A stretch of DNA of 64,000 nucleotides from Enterobacter huaxiensis (GCF_003594935.2 NZ_CP043342.1:3162001-3226000), one strand, 5' to 3'. Numbered from the stretch's first letter, positions 45,286 through 55,057 are shown. Made by a program: numbers and translations. Notes: generated from the sequence alone by a model not told the origin.

Positions 45286-45662
45286 CTGTTCTCTCCCGGC
45301 GGAACGATCTGCAGCGCGATAACCGGCTGGCTGTCGTCGCCTTCCGCATAAACGCGTATGGCGTTGGCCCAGCCGCTGTCGGCGGTTTTGACCCGCTGCT
45401 TGCGCCAGTTCCAGCTGCGCCCGCCCATGATTTCACTCCCCTGCTCCTCGGCGTCGGGGAAGTCACTTTTGGCCAGCTGCGCTTCCGCCAGCTGGTTCTC
45501 AGCCACCCAGCTCGCCTGAAGCGTATCGCCCAGCCCGTGTGTGAAACGCACGTTCAGGGAGACCGAGTTCATCAGGGCCAGCGCGGCGGTGGAGAAGATC
45601 ACCAGCGCGACCATCACCTCCAGCAGCGTCATCCCCGTTTGCTTTTTGTTGCCGTTAGCCAT
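45282..45662 (-). CDS. gspI: Type II secretion minor pseudopilin GspI
   Basis: A 126-residue pseudopilin with prepilin signal KKQTGMTLLEVMVALVIFS. GspI nucleates the tip complex with GspJ and GspK. The conserved WVAENQLAEAQL follows the first helix. Eight bases overlap gspH upstream and four overlap gspJ downstream. Confidence 0.94.
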   Translation of the reverse strand: MANGNKKQTGMTLLEVMVALVIFSTAALALMNSVSLNVRFTHGLGDTLQASWVAENQLAEAQLAKSDFPDAEEQGSEIMGGRSWNWRKQRVKTADSGWANAIRVYAEGDDSQPVIALQIVPPGENR

Positions 45663-46140
45663 CGTTTTCTACCGATACCGGGGCCGCGCCCTGCGACACC
45701 ACGCGGAAATTCTGCTGTTTGTCATCGCTTTGCAGCGTCAGCGTGAAGCGGCTGATTTCGCCGTCAGGCAAAAAGAGCACCTGCGGGTCGGACGTTACCG
45801 TGGCGGCCAGACGCTGGGGAGAGAGCGAAACGTGCATCTCCTCCGGGAAATCGCCTTTAGTGGTAATACGCCCCGCGGACAACGGCACCCAGCGGCGCTC
45901 GCCGTTTTTATCCTCGAGCGTCACCAGCTGATAGCTATCCGTGGAAATCACCAGCCCCACAATATTTCCGTCCATCACCGCGCGGTCAGAACCGTAATCA
46001 ACGAGGGCTTTTAGCTGCTGGCCAAATATATCCGCGCCGCTGCGTGAGGGTATTGTTGACACCACCATCATGGCGCAGCTGGCAAATATCACCAGCGCCA
46101 GAATAATTTCCAGCAGCGTAAAACCGCGTTGACGCTTCAT
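45655..46140 (-). CDS. gspH: Type II secretion minor pseudopilin GspH
   Basis: A 161-residue pseudopilin with signal KRQRGFTLLEIILALVIF, linking the tip complex to the GspG fibre. Its ATG overlaps the last base of the gspG stop. The variable beta-rich C-terminal domain follows the long N-terminal helix. Confidence 0.92.
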   Translation of the reverse strand: MKRQRGFTLLEIILALVIFASCAMMVVSTIPSRSGADIFGQQLKALVDYGSDRAVMDGNIVGLVISTDSYQLVTLEDKNGERRWVPLSAGRITTKGDFPEEMHVSLSPQRLAATVTSDPQVLFLPDGEISRFTLTLQSDDKQQNFRVVSQGAAPVSVENDG

Positions 46141-46589
46141 TATTTTTCTTTCTTATCCAGAGACCAGTTCGTAATATCGTCGGCGGTATTGGCTTCACCG
46201 TCCGGACCGGCAGAGAATACGTCAACCGCACCGTGTTCGCCCGGGCTCACAAGGATATAATCCCCGCCCCACGGATCCTGCGGCAGGCGGCGAATATAGC
46301 CGTCAGCGCGGTAGCCGTTCGGGATAGGCGCGATTTCAGGCCTGGTCACCAGCGCCTGCAAGCCCTGTTCGGTAGTCGGGTAGCGGTGGTTATCCAGCTT
46401 GTACATATCCAGCGACCCTTCGAGCGCGACAATATCGCTGGTCGCTTTTTGCGTATCCGCTTTTTCTTTATTGCCCATTAAGTTTGGCACCACCATACTC
46501 GCTAAAACGCCGAGAATAACAATGACCACCATTAATTCGAGCAACGTGAAGCCCGCCTGACGAGCCAGGTGTTTTCTTTTTATAGCCAT
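46140..46589 (-). CDS. gspG: Type II secretion major pseudopilin GspG
   Basis: Main subunit of the pseudopilus that pushes substrates through the secretin, 149 residues. The prepilin signal is ARQAGFTLLELMVVIVILG. The C-terminal calcium-binding loop region is seen in LPQDPWGGDYILVSPGEHG and the DVFSAGPDGEANTADDITNW end, both typical of GspG. It starts three bases after the gspF stop. Confidence 0.97.
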   Translation of the reverse strand: MAIKRKHLARQAGFTLLELMVVIVILGVLASMVVPNLMGNKEKADTQKATSDIVALEGSLDMYKLDNHRYPTTEQGLQALVTRPEIAPIPNGYRADGYIRRLPQDPWGGDYILVSPGEHGAVDVFSAGPDGEANTADDITNWSLDKKEK

Positions 46590-46592
46590 GAT

Positions 46593-47798
46593 TTAACCTA
46601 CCATATTATTAAGTTGCAGAAGCGGTTGTAATATTGACATGACGATGAATAAAACAATCGTCGCCATGGATACCACCAGCGCCGGTTCAAATACCGACAG
46701 CGTTAACGTAATGCGATGCTGTAATGCCGATTCCTGGTTTTCCGCCGCGCGGTCCATTAAATTGCCCAATTCCCCGCTCTCTTCGCCGGAGGCAATCATG
46801 TACAGCATGGTTGGGGGGAATAACTTCGCCTGCTCCAGCGCGGCATATAGCGAGGCCCCCTGGCGCACGGTATCCGCCGCCTGCTCCAGCACCTGCCGAG
46901 CGTAGAGGTTTTCGATACCGTCCATGGCGATATACATTCCCTCCAGCAGCGGCACGCTGCTGGCCTGCAGAATGCTGAGGGTGCGGATATAGCGGGCGCT
47001 GTTGATGGCACACACCAGCTTTTTAATCGGCGAGCCGTTCACCAGCCAGCTGTTCCAGCGAAAACGGTTTTTCACGTTGCGTACCCAGGTTTTGAAACCG
47101 ATAACGCCGCCCGCCAGGCCGCCCGCAAGATAGATGCCGTACGCCTGCAGAAAATCGCTCACCGCAATCAGCGTGCGGGTGGCGATCGGCAGCTGCTGCT
47201 TCATGTGGGTGAACTGCTCGATCACCTGCGGCACCACCGCCACCAGCAGAATGCTGATGACCGCGATGGCCACCACCGTCAGGGTAATTGGGTAGACCAT
47301 CGCCTGCGTCAGCTTGCTTTTCATCTTCTGGCGCTGCTCGTTGTACTCCGCCAGCTTCTCCAGCACGTCGCCGAGGTGACCGGTCTTTTCACCGGCCATC
47401 ACCAGCGTGCAGTAGAGCTTGTCGAAGGTGCGCGGGAACTGGCTGAAGGCGTCGAACAGCGAGTGCCCTTCCACCACCTTCTCGCGGATCTCCACCACCA
47501 TCGCCGCCAGCTTTTTGTCTTCCGTCTGCTTCGAAATCGCTTTAAGGGCACTCTCCAGCGGCAGCGCGGCGTTAATCAGCGTGGAGAGCTGACGGGTAAA
47601 CATCGACAGCACCGGCGTGGAAAGCTTTGCTCCGGTTTTCGCTTTCCCGGACGCCGCCTCGCGGGTTTCGCTGATGCTGACGGGCATCAGCTTTTGCTCG
47701 CGCAACATCTGGCGAACCTGCTTTTGCCCCTCGGCCTGCAGGGTGCCGCGCCGGGTTTTCCCCGCCGCGTCCGTCGCCGTCCAGGCGTAGAGGGCCAT
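46593..47798 (-). CDS. gspF: Type II secretion inner-membrane platform protein GspF
   Basis: Polytopic platform protein of 401 residues with two homologous GspF domains (each with a long cytosolic helical part) and three membrane helices, including one near residue 170-195 and a C-terminal one (VVSMATIVLFIVMSILQPLL). The conserved FTRQLSTLINAALPLESAL and MIASGEESGELGNLM are present. The ATG is inside TAATG shared with the gspE stop. Confidence 0.96.
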   Translation of the reverse strand: MALYAWTATDAAGKTRRGTLQAEGQKQVRQMLREQKLMPVSISETREAASGKAKTGAKLSTPVLSMFTRQLSTLINAALPLESALKAISKQTEDKKLAAMVVEIREKVVEGHSLFDAFSQFPRTFDKLYCTLVMAGEKTGHLGDVLEKLAEYNEQRQKMKSKLTQAMVYPITLTVVAIAVISILLVAVVPQVIEQFTHMKQQLPIATRTLIAVSDFLQAYGIYLAGGLAGGVIGFKTWVRNVKNRFRWNSWLVNGSPIKKLVCAINSARYIRTLSILQASSVPLLEGMYIAMDGIENLYARQVLEQAADTVRQGASLYAALEQAKLFPPTMLYMIASGEESGELGNLMDRAAENQESALQHRITLTLSVFEPALVVSMATIVLFIVMSILQPLLQLNNMVG

Positions 47799-49276
47799 TA
47801 TTCATCCCCCCCGCGCTCGGCGGTGACGCGCATCACCTCTTCCAGCGAGGTCACGCCGTTAATCACCTTCAGCAGCCCGTTTTCGCGCAGGCTATAGGCC
47901 TGCTTAAAGAGCTGCGTTTCGATGGACATTTCGTCTTTGTCTTCATGAATGGCGCGGCGCATGGTGCTGTCCACAACAAGAAATTCATGAATACCGGCGC
48001 GACCCTGATAGCCGCTCTGGCGGCAGTGCTCGCACCCCACCGCGCGGTAAATGGCCTTAGGCGGCGCGTCCATAAAGCTGAACAGCGCTTTCTCATTGGC
48101 GTCCAGCGGACTGGTGGTCCGGCAGTGCGTACACAGCCGACGCACCAGACGCTGGGCAATGACACCGAGCAACGATGAACCGATTAAAAAGGATTCCAGC
48201 CCCATGTCCCGCAGGCGGGTGATCGCCCCTGCGGCGCTGTTGGTGTGCAGCGTAGACATGACCAGGTGACCGGTGAGCGAGGCCTGCACCGCGATCTGCG
48301 CGGTTTCGCCGTCGCGAATTTCCCCGATCATCACCACGTCCGGGTCCTGACGCAAAATGGCGCGCAGCCCGCGGGCAAAGGTCATGTCCACGCGCGGGTT
48401 AACCTGCGTCTGCCCCACCCCTTCCAGCTCGTATTCAATCGGCTCTTCAACGGTCAGGATGTTGCGTTCATGCCCGTTCAACGCCGAGAGAATGGCGTAC
48501 AGGGTGGTACTTTTACCGGAGCCCGTTGGCCCGGTGACCAGGATAATGCCGTGCGGGCGGTCAATCAGCCCTTTTAACTTTTCCAGCTCTTCATCAATCA
48601 GGCCCAGCCTGTTGATGTCGGGCTTCAGGTTACTTTTATCGAGCAGACGCATCACAACGCGCTCGCCGTACTGGGACGGAATGGTCGACACGCGCACGTC
48701 GATCGCCCTGCGGCCAATGCGCAGGGAGATACGGCCATCCTGCGGCAGTCGCTTCTCGGCGATGTCCAGTTTTGACATCACCTTGATGCGTGACACCAGC
48801 AGCGGCGCGAGCTTACGCGCCGGCTGCAGCACCGGGCGCAGCACGCCGTCGACGCGAAAGCGAATGCTCAGCGTGCGCTCGAAGGTTTCGATATGTATAT
48901 CCGACGCGCCGTCTTTCACCGCCTCGCCGAGAATGGCGTTGATCAGGCGGATCACCGGGGAGTTTTCGTCGTTATCGAGCAGATCCTCGTTATCCGGGAT
49001 CTCCTCGGTTAACGCCATCAGGTCGATATCCGCGTCCATGTCGTCTACCAGCTGCTGCGACACGCCGCTGCTCTGCTGCCAGATTTTGGCCAGCAGCTCG
49101 TCAAAGGCTTCCGGCGCCAGGACGATCGGGACGAAAGCGCGTCCCAGCACCCGGCGCACCTCCAGCAGTGCCGACGCCGGGGTGTCATCACGGATATAGA
49201 CATCGTTGTTGAAAAACAGCACGCCGTTATCTTTCGCGTAGCTGCTGCTGCACAGCGCTTTACTCAGTTCGTCCAC
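47798..49276 (-). CDS. gspE: Type II secretion ATPase GspE
   Basis: Hexameric ATPase of 492 residues that drives pseudopilus assembly. Walker A is [15 protein letters not shown], the Asp and His boxes surround it ([31 protein letters not shown]), and a C-terminal four-cysteine zinc module is seen as CTHC and CEHC. The N-terminal domain contacts GspL. The start is GTG, preceded by GGAGGGGG, 15 bases after gspD. Confidence 0.97.
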   Translation of the reverse strand: MDELSKALCSSSYAKDNGVLFFNNDVYIRDDTPASALLEVRRVLGRAFVPIVLAPEAFDELLAKIWQQSSGVSQQLVDDMDADIDLMALTEEIPDNEDLLDNDENSPVIRLINAILGEAVKDGASDIHIETFERTLSIRFRVDGVLRPVLQPARKLAPLLVSRIKVMSKLDIAEKRLPQDGRISLRIGRRAIDVRVSTIPSQYGERVVMRLLDKSNLKPDINRLGLIDEELEKLKGLIDRPHGIILVTGPTGSGKSTTLYAILSALNGHERNILTVEEPIEYELEGVGQTQVNPRVDMTFARGLRAILRQDPDVVMIGEIRDGETAQIAVQASLTGHLVMSTLHTNSAAGAITRLRDMGLESFLIGSSLLGVIAQRLVRRLCTHCRTTSPLDANEKALFSFMDAPPKAIYRAVGCEHCRQSGYQGRAGIHEFLVVDSTMRRAIHEDKDEMSIETQLFKQAYSLRENGLLKVINGVTSLEEVMRVTAERGGDE

Positions 49277-49291
49277 GTTGCCCCCTCCGCC

Positions 49292-51211
49292 TCAGTGTTT
49301 GAACGGATTACGCGATGCGCTGGTTTTCACCGGCGCGGCGCTGGCGTCGAAGGGAAACGCGGGGAGAACCGCGTTATCCGCTGGCTCAATAATCCCGAGC
49401 TTTTTCTCTTCCACGCGCTGCTGCTGGCGGGCGCGGATCTGGTCATATTTCTCTTTCGACGCCGCGCTGTAGTTGTCGTCGTCGCGCAGAACGGTGGTAT
49501 GGATAAAGACCATCAGATTGCGCTTGGACGTATCCTGCGAGGTATAGCGGAACAGCTGACCGACCAGCGGAATATCGCCCAGCAGCGGCACTTTGGACAC
49601 CGACTGTTTGGTGACGTTTTCCATCAGGCCGCCGAGCACCACCGTCTGCCCGCTGTGCACCATCACTTCGTTGTTGATGGTGCGGGTGTTGAAGGTTGGG
49701 CCGAGGCTGGCGTCTTCCGTTGCGCTGTTATCCACGCTGGAGACTTCCTGCTCGATTTTCAGGTGGATCATGTCGCCGTCGTTGATTTGCGGCACAATTT
49801 TCAGCTTGGTACCGACGGTCTTACGCTCGACGGAGTTGAAGACGTTATCGCCGCTGGTGGTCTGGGAGCCGGAGAGCACCGGCACGTCCTGACCGACGTT
49901 GAACGAGGCTTCTTTGTTATCCAGGGTCACGACGCTTGGGGTAGAAAGAATATCGTTTTTTGCCCCGGTTGAGAGTGCGGTCATCAGCGCGCCAAAATCA
50001 CCGTTAAAGAAGCCGGTCGCCATACCCGTGAAGCTGGCGCCTTTGATTACGCCACTCTTCACCTGGCCGATCGGCAGGCCGGTGGAGCCGAACTGCACGC
50101 CGCCGTGCTTGCCGGTCCACTGCACGCCGAGATCCAGGCCGTTGCCGTCCTGCACTTCAGCAATGATCGCCTCCACCAGCACCTGCGGACGGCGGATGTC
50201 GAGCTTGTCGATCACCTTCTCCAGAGAGTTCATCACGTTAGGCTGGGCGGTGATCACCAGAGAGTTGGTTGACTCGTCGGCGGTAATGTTCAGATCGCTG
50301 GAGGCGGTGGCGGTTTTCGCCTTCGGCGTACCGGCCTTGTCCTTCAGCTGTTCGCCAATCCCTGTCAGCACCGGCACCACCTTCGTGGCGCTGGCGTATT
50401 TGAGGTAGAAGACGCGGGTGTTCCCCTCGTTGTTCTGCTCGCGATCCAGCTGCTGGATAAGAGACCGGGTACGCGTGCGCGCATCTTCCGAGCCGCTGAT
50501 CACCAGGCTATTGGTTTCGTCATCCGCCACCACTTTCGTCGCCAGCTGCGGCGCGTTCTGCCCCTTCTGCTCTTCGTTGTTGAGGTTGTTCAACATGTCC
50601 GAGAGTTCTTTAGCCGAGGCAAAGCGCAGCGGCACGATTTCGCGGCGCTGGATACCGTCTTTATCGACGCGCTGCACCAGATCCACCAGGCGGTTCACCA
50701 CCGAGGCTTTACCGGTTAGCAGCAGCACGTTGGACGGCTCGAAGTGCACCACGTTACCAATGCCGGTGGCATCGTTGAGCTGGCGCAGCAGCGGGGCCAG
50801 CTCGCGCACCGGCACGTTTTCCATGCGCACAACGCGGGTAATGATCTCATCGCCCTTGCCCGGGTTTTTGCTGTCCGCCAGTGGCGCACCCGCCGTGCGG
50901 GCTACGCTTGAGCGCACCACTTTCACCATCCCGTTATCCATCGGGATCACCGACAGGCCGTACAGATCCAGCACGCTCAGGAAGAACTGGTAATACTCCT
51001 CTTCCGTTAGCACGTTGTAGGTTCTGACCGACACTGAACCCTGAACGGACGGGTCGACGAGGATGGTTTTGTTAAGGTTGCGGCCTACCGTATCGATAAA
51101 CTCGCGGATATCGGTATTTTTAAAGCTCGCGCTAAAGTTGGCTGCAAGCAGCGAACTCGAATATAACGACAATGCGGTCAGCGCCACGCACGCCCAGGGA
51201 AATTTCTTCAT
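49292..51211 (-). CDS. gspD: Type II secretion outer-membrane secretin GspD
   Basis: Gated outer-membrane pore of 639 residues. The signal peptide is about residues 1-23. N0 and three N domains (N1-N3) are followed by the secretin core with VPLLGDIPLVGQLFRYTSQ and the family end block NLMVFIHTTVLRDD. The tail after it (about 580-639) ends SASRNPFKH and should include the pilotin-binding region, yet no pilotin gene is present in the window. It lies 13 bases after gspC. Confidence 0.96.
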   Translation of the reverse strand: MKKFPWACVALTALSLYSSSLLAANFSASFKNTDIREFIDTVGRNLNKTILVDPSVQGSVSVRTYNVLTEEEYYQFFLSVLDLYGLSVIPMDNGMVKVVRSSVARTAGAPLADSKNPGKGDEIITRVVRMENVPVRELAPLLRQLNDATGIGNVVHFEPSNVLLLTGKASVVNRLVDLVQRVDKDGIQRREIVPLRFASAKELSDMLNNLNNEEQKGQNAPQLATKVVADDETNSLVISGSEDARTRTRSLIQQLDREQNNEGNTRVFYLKYASATKVVPVLTGIGEQLKDKAGTPKAKTATASSDLNITADESTNSLVITAQPNVMNSLEKVIDKLDIRRPQVLVEAIIAEVQDGNGLDLGVQWTGKHGGVQFGSTGLPIGQVKSGVIKGASFTGMATGFFNGDFGALMTALSTGAKNDILSTPSVVTLDNKEASFNVGQDVPVLSGSQTTSGDNVFNSVERKTVGTKLKIVPQINDGDMIHLKIEQEVSSVDNSATEDASLGPTFNTRTINNEVMVHSGQTVVLGGLMENVTKQSVSKVPLLGDIPLVGQLFRYTSQDTSKRNLMVFIHTTVLRDDDNYSAASKEKYDQIRARQQQRVEEKKLGIIEPADNAVLPAFPFDASAAPVKTSASRNPFKH

Positions 51212-51224
51212 GTCTGTACACTTG

Positions 51225-51998
51225 TTAATTGTTTAGAACATTAACCCAAATATTTTCAAGGTGAGCGTGACGCCTGACGACGACCTCCGCTTCTTTCATT
51301 TTTGACCAGTTGGCAATAACGTTTTTTGCATCTCCTGCATTGGTCATATCGACAGAATTCACTTTTACAGCCACATCCCCTTTTTGTAGCCCGGAGTGGC
51401 TGTAAAAGGGGGAGGCGTTCCTTGGATTAATGTTGTAGCCTTCCAGCTGGCCTTTTTCGATTAGGGGTTTTAACACCAGATAATCATCCAGATGCAAACT
51501 ATCCGCGCCTGCATCTTTCGTCGATTTGGTTACCGGGCCGCTGTCTACGCTGCCCTTAAAATAAGCCGGATCTTTTAACGCCAGTACCTGCGTAGCACCT
51601 TCATAATTAACCACCACATTGTCTTTGTTAATTTCCTGAATAAATGCGTCGTTAAAACCGTTCAGCGGTTCGCCTTCGCGATAGCTCTGCTGACCACCCG
51701 GCGTTTTGATAACGGCAAAGGAGAGCCAGGCGTCGTCACTCCTTACGATCCCTTCTATCTCCGCAGCCAGCGGGGCTTTATCCGCCTTTGGAGCGCTATC
51801 CTGGCGTACCGCCGCCGTAAAAAGCGTAAAATTCTTTTCATCGCGACGCGTTTTTAGCGGCTGCACATCAGAATTAGCCAATTTAGTGGTAACTTTTTTA
51901 TACTCTTTTAACGTGAGATAGCCCTGTTGGCCGCAAAAAATTAACAGCACAAACATCATACAAGGCGTTATCCACCGTGACAGAAATGAGAACCTCAT
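51225..51998 (-). CDS. gspC: Type II secretion protein GspC
   Basis: Bitopic inner-membrane protein of 257 residues that links the platform to the secretin and helps select substrates. One membrane helix lies near residues 12-30 (ITPCMMFVLLIFCGQQGYL). The homology region that binds GspD N0 spans roughly 80-150, and a PDZ-type domain covers 170-257 with HSGLQKGDVAVKVNSVDM. It is the first gene of the minus-strand operon. Confidence 0.93.
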   Translation of the reverse strand: MRFSFLSRWITPCMMFVLLIFCGQQGYLTLKEYKKVTTKLANSDVQPLKTRRDEKNFTLFTAAVRQDSAPKADKAPLAAEIEGIVRSDDAWLSFAVIKTPGGQQSYREGEPLNGFNDAFIQEINKDNVVVNYEGATQVLALKDPAYFKGSVDSGPVTKSTKDAGADSLHLDDYLVLKPLIEKGQLEGYNINPRNASPFYSHSGLQKGDVAVKVNSVDMTNAGDAKNVIANWSKMKEAEVVVRRHAHLENIWVNVLNN

Positions 51999-52256
51999 TT
52001 TTCATCAGGCCTTTAGCTAAGCGAAAATAAGCAGCGTCGTACTGCGCCAATATGTGATGAAATAGTAATTACCTGCCACAAAGTCGACCACTGACTTTGC
52101 CGTTAACTTTCATAAAGAAAATTATTGACCGTATTAAATCCTGATGTTAAGCCCTGCCCACAGGTTATTTTTACCCTGTTTGCAAATTGACCACTCCAGA
52201 CGCTTACCTTACCTTCACGTCCTGTTGCTATTCCTAATCAGAGACGGTAAGTCGTT
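51999..52256. promoter_or_regulatory. Divergent control region gspC / gspA
   Basis: 258 bases, AT-rich in the centre, that must carry the promoters of both the gspC-O operon and gspAB. I see no clear consensus promoter or known operator by eye. It is the first place to look for a binding site of the Crp-like regulator encoded at 54434-55057. Confidence 0.5.
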
Positions 52257-53834
52257 ATGTATCAGAGCCACTTCAGTTTTAAAAATCCGCCCTTTCGGAA
52301 AGTCACCCGCTTATCCGGGGATTTTCTGGTGCCTTATCATCAGGACGTGTTTAACCTGCTGAAAGAGAAAACCCAACGGGCGGGAATGATGGGGCTCTTT
52401 GGTGACGATGCTCCGCTGCTGGGCCAGTTCAGCGATGCCCTGAAGTCCGCGAGTCCTGGCGTACTTGCCATCAACGCGTTTCCAAAACTGAGCGCCAGTA
52501 GCCTGCTGTACAAGCTCAACCCGGGAACGAAAGAGAGCAAGAACCGGCTTCAGGCGGTGGATGCCGTGCTGCGTCAGTGGCAGGAGGAACCGTCCTCACG
52601 GAAAGCAAAAGCCAAAATTCTGACCATTGTCCACTGCGAAGCAATGAAAGAGAGCTGCCGGGAACTGCTGGGCATGTTGCTTACGCGCGCCCAGGAGCAG
52701 GATTTCCACTTATCCGTGGTGCTGATGGGCGGCGCCGCGCAGGAAGCCGTGCTGATGCAGCAGCCGGAACTGCGCGAATATATTCATACTCATCACGTTT
52801 TGCGCCCGCTGACCTGCCGTGAATTTCTCGGCTATGTGCAGGCGCAGTGTGAAGAGCATGGGTGCGAAAGTTCGCCGTTAACACCTGCTCGCGTGCGTAA
52901 AATGCATGCCCTGACCAGGGGAAACATCAGCAGGCTGAACGCGCTGGCGCATTTGTCCCTGCTTGCCGCCTGGACAGAACGGGCAGCGCAGGTTAGCCCC
53001 CGGCATTTACGCCTGGCGGCCGGCGAGATCCTGCCGGCGAAGAAACGGGGTAAGCGCCTGGCAGCCGTGGGATTATTCGCTTCTGTGCTGTTCGCGGCCT
53101 GCGGCTGGTACTTTACCGCTGCGGTAAATACAAGGCTGCCCATTCAACTTCCGGTTCCCGTCAGCTGGAAACACCAGACGCCAAAGGTTCAGGCGCCCGT
53201 CGTGCCGGTTATCGACAACGAGGTCGTCAATCAGCCGGATGCGATGCACCAGCTGTATCAGATGTGGGGGTATGACGCGTCGGCGGAAGATGCCCTGTGT
53301 CAAAACGCGGCGAAAGTAAACCTGATGTGTAAGCAGGGGAATGCCTCACCGGATGCCCTGGCGCGTGAAGGCTACCCGTGGGTCAGTGAACTGAAAACCG
53401 GCAACCATCTTAACTACGCCGTTGTCGCCCGCGTCGGCGAGACCTCTCTCGACCTGCTGATGAACAACCGCACCTGGCAGGTGAGCCGCAGCTGGTTTAG
53501 CCAGCATGCGACCGGAAATTACACGCAGCTGCACCGCCTGACGCCGGAAGGCAAAGACGCCATTAGCGCCGCCAGCGATGCGAAAGACCTTGGCTGGCTC
53601 GATCGGCAGTTAAGCCAGGCGCTGTCCCAGCCTGAAACCCATTCACAGGCATGGACGGCGGAGATGATGAAGCGCACGCGCGAGTTCCAGCAAAAAATGC
53701 ATCTGCATGTGGACGGCATCCCCGGGGAAGAGACGATTATGCAGCTCATGCGTGAAACCAAAAGTACGCCGAGCGTTCTGATCCAGGCCACGCACGCCAC
53801 GCCGGGCGTAAAAACGCAGGAGAAAAATACCTGA
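52257..53834 (+). CDS. gspA: Type II secretion assembly protein GspA (ExeA-like) with degenerate ATPase site
   Basis: A 525-residue ExeA/GspA-like protein, which with GspB binds peptidoglycan and helps insert the secretin. The N-terminal part starts with the family block FSFKNPPF, but the P-loop position reads GLFGDDAPLLG (46-56), lacking the Gly-Lys-Ser/Thr of Walker A, and the Walker B position reads ILTIVHCEAM. A membrane helix lies near 273-292, then a C39-like domain, and a C-terminal peptidoglycan-binding domain near 460-500 (FQQKMHLHVDGIPGEETIMQL). Its stop overlaps the gspB start by one base. Confidence 0.88.
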   Translation: MYQSHFSFKNPPFRKVTRLSGDFLVPYHQDVFNLLKEKTQRAGMMGLFGDDAPLLGQFSDALKSASPGVLAINAFPKLSASSLLYKLNPGTKESKNRLQAVDAVLRQWQEEPSSRKAKAKILTIVHCEAMKESCRELLGMLLTRAQEQDFHLSVVLMGGAAQEAVLMQQPELREYIHTHHVLRPLTCREFLGYVQAQCEEHGCESSPLTPARVRKMHALTRGNISRLNALAHLSLLAAWTERAAQVSPRHLRLAAGEILPAKKRGKRLAAVGLFASVLFAACGWYFTAAVNTRLPIQLPVPVSWKHQTPKVQAPVVPVIDNEVVNQPDAMHQLYQMWGYDASAEDALCQNAAKVNLMCKQGNASPDALAREGYPWVSELKTGNHLNYAVVARVGETSLDLLMNNRTWQVSRSWFSQHATGNYTQLHRLTPEGKDAISAASDAKDLGWLDRQLSQALSQPETHSQAWTAEMMKRTREFQQKMHLHVDGIPGEETIMQLMRETKSTPSVLIQATHATPGVKTQEKNT

Positions 53835-54433
53835 TGTCCACTATCTGTCTTGCGGCTCAGCGCAGCTATACCACCGGGGAGCCGGTCTGGTTTTCCTACC
53901 GCCTCCCCGGCCTGAAAAAAGTTATTGGCACGTCATTCATCTGGATGTTGGGACTTTGCGCCATGTTGCTGGCGGGCGTGTACGCGCATATTTACTGGAA
54001 CCTGCGCCACTCGGCGCCAGAACCGGTAAAAATGAGCGTCGCCAAACCAGACACGCAGCTTTCGGATATGCATTATGTGTACGTGAGTAAACCGTTCCCG
54101 CATCCACACCCGAAACCCGCACCGGTGCAAGCCGATGTTCCTGCCATGCAGGATCTGCCGATTAGCAGCGATGATAACGAGTGGCAGCAGGCGCCTGACG
54201 GTACAGTTCCACATGATACCTCGCGGGATATATTACCCGGCACCGAGGCGCATGATGATGCCTCGTTAACGGAGTTGTTTAAACAGGCGTTAAAAGAACA
54301 AGAGCAAGATTATTCGCAAGGGAAAATTCCCGCGCCGCCGGTTGACGAAACGCAGGATATTTCACAAAAGGATAGGCTGCAAAATGTTAATGCCCGATCC
54401 CCCTTGAATGTAAAAGGAGACCGGCGGGAGTAA
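53834..54433 (+). CDS. gspB: Type II secretion assembly protein GspB
   Basis: Partner of GspA, 199 residues. A cytosolic N terminus of about 30 residues leads to a membrane helix (SFIWMLGLCAMLLAGVYAHIYW, about 34-55) and a periplasmic Pro-, His- and Asp-rich region. The C-terminal homology domain of longer GspB proteins is not obvious, so the assignment rests on layout and position. The stop codon directly abuts the stop of the convergent regulator gene. Confidence 0.75.
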   Translation: MSTICLAAQRSYTTGEPVWFSYRLPGLKKVIGTSFIWMLGLCAMLLAGVYAHIYWNLRHSAPEPVKMSVAKPDTQLSDMHYVYVSKPFPHPHPKPAPVQADVPAMQDLPISSDDNEWQQAPDGTVPHDTSRDILPGTEAHDDASLTELFKQALKEQEQDYSQGKIPAPPVDETQDISQKDRLQNVNARSPLNVKGDRRE

Positions 54434-55057
54434 TTAATATTTCTCAGGCAATGATGTCAAATTAAGGAGTCGACCTTTTTCCACCACGATGTATTTCCCT
54501 TTCTTCAGGTCGGAGAGGATTTTAATAATGGTGCTACGAGCCAGGTTGGTGTACTCCTGTATATAGTCATAAACATTGATATCACGCTGATGATCGACAA
54601 TCAGTTCATTGATCTCGTATAAGAATTCACGCACCACGGAATAGGCGCTGCGGGCAACGAGAACATCGTCGCGCTTGCTGAGCATACAAATATAACAGGC
54701 CAGCACTTTGGTCAGCTCAGGCCACAAATCATTGTCGGTCAATAACCGGGAGAAGGTCTCTTTTTTAATAGAACGCACCACCGTATTTGCACGAACGAGG
54801 CCGTACATATGGGTCGACTGGTAATACATAGAAGAGAGGCCAAAAATACACTGCCCGGTCACGGTGAACATACAGAGTTCGTCCGATTCACGTCGAAACT
54901 CAACCTCGCCGCTGACGATAATATGAATATATTGTGAATCACTGGTGGAAATTTTTTGCCATTTCTTTAACGTCTTTTCTTCAAAACCTGACGTGGCAGA
55001 AATGATTGCGTTCATTTCAGCCTGAGGGCGTAATTTTTTTGCGTAAATGCTTAACAT
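54434..55057 (-). CDS. Crp/Fnr-like winged-helix regulator (IprA/YaiV type)
   Basis: A 207-residue protein with an N-terminal cyclic-nucleotide-binding-like beta-barrel (about 25-110, for example YIHIIVSGEVEFRRESDELC) and a C-terminal winged helix (about 160-200, YIQEYTNLARSTIIKILSDLKKGKYI). The residues that bind cAMP in CRP are not conserved, so a different or no ligand is likely. It resembles the IprA/YaiV group of enteric regulators. GGATATAAC precedes the ATG. It converges with gspAB with no base between the two stops and is a candidate regulator of the secreton. Targets unknown. Confidence 0.8.
   Translation of the reverse strand: MLSIYAKKLRPQAEMNAIISATSGFEEKTLKKWQKISTSDSQYIHIIVSGEVEFRRESDELCMFTVTGQCIFGLSSMYYQSTHMYGLVRANTVVRSIKKETFSRLLTDNDLWPELTKVLACYICMLSKRDDVLVARSAYSVVREFLYEINELIVDHQRDINVYDYIQEYTNLARSTIIKILSDLKKGKYIVVEKGRLLNLTSLPEKY

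Noticed and set aside
52020..52090. CRP site in the gspC/gspA gap
   Set aside because: A TGTGA half-site is present (TATGTGATG) but there is no matching TCACA at the right distance.
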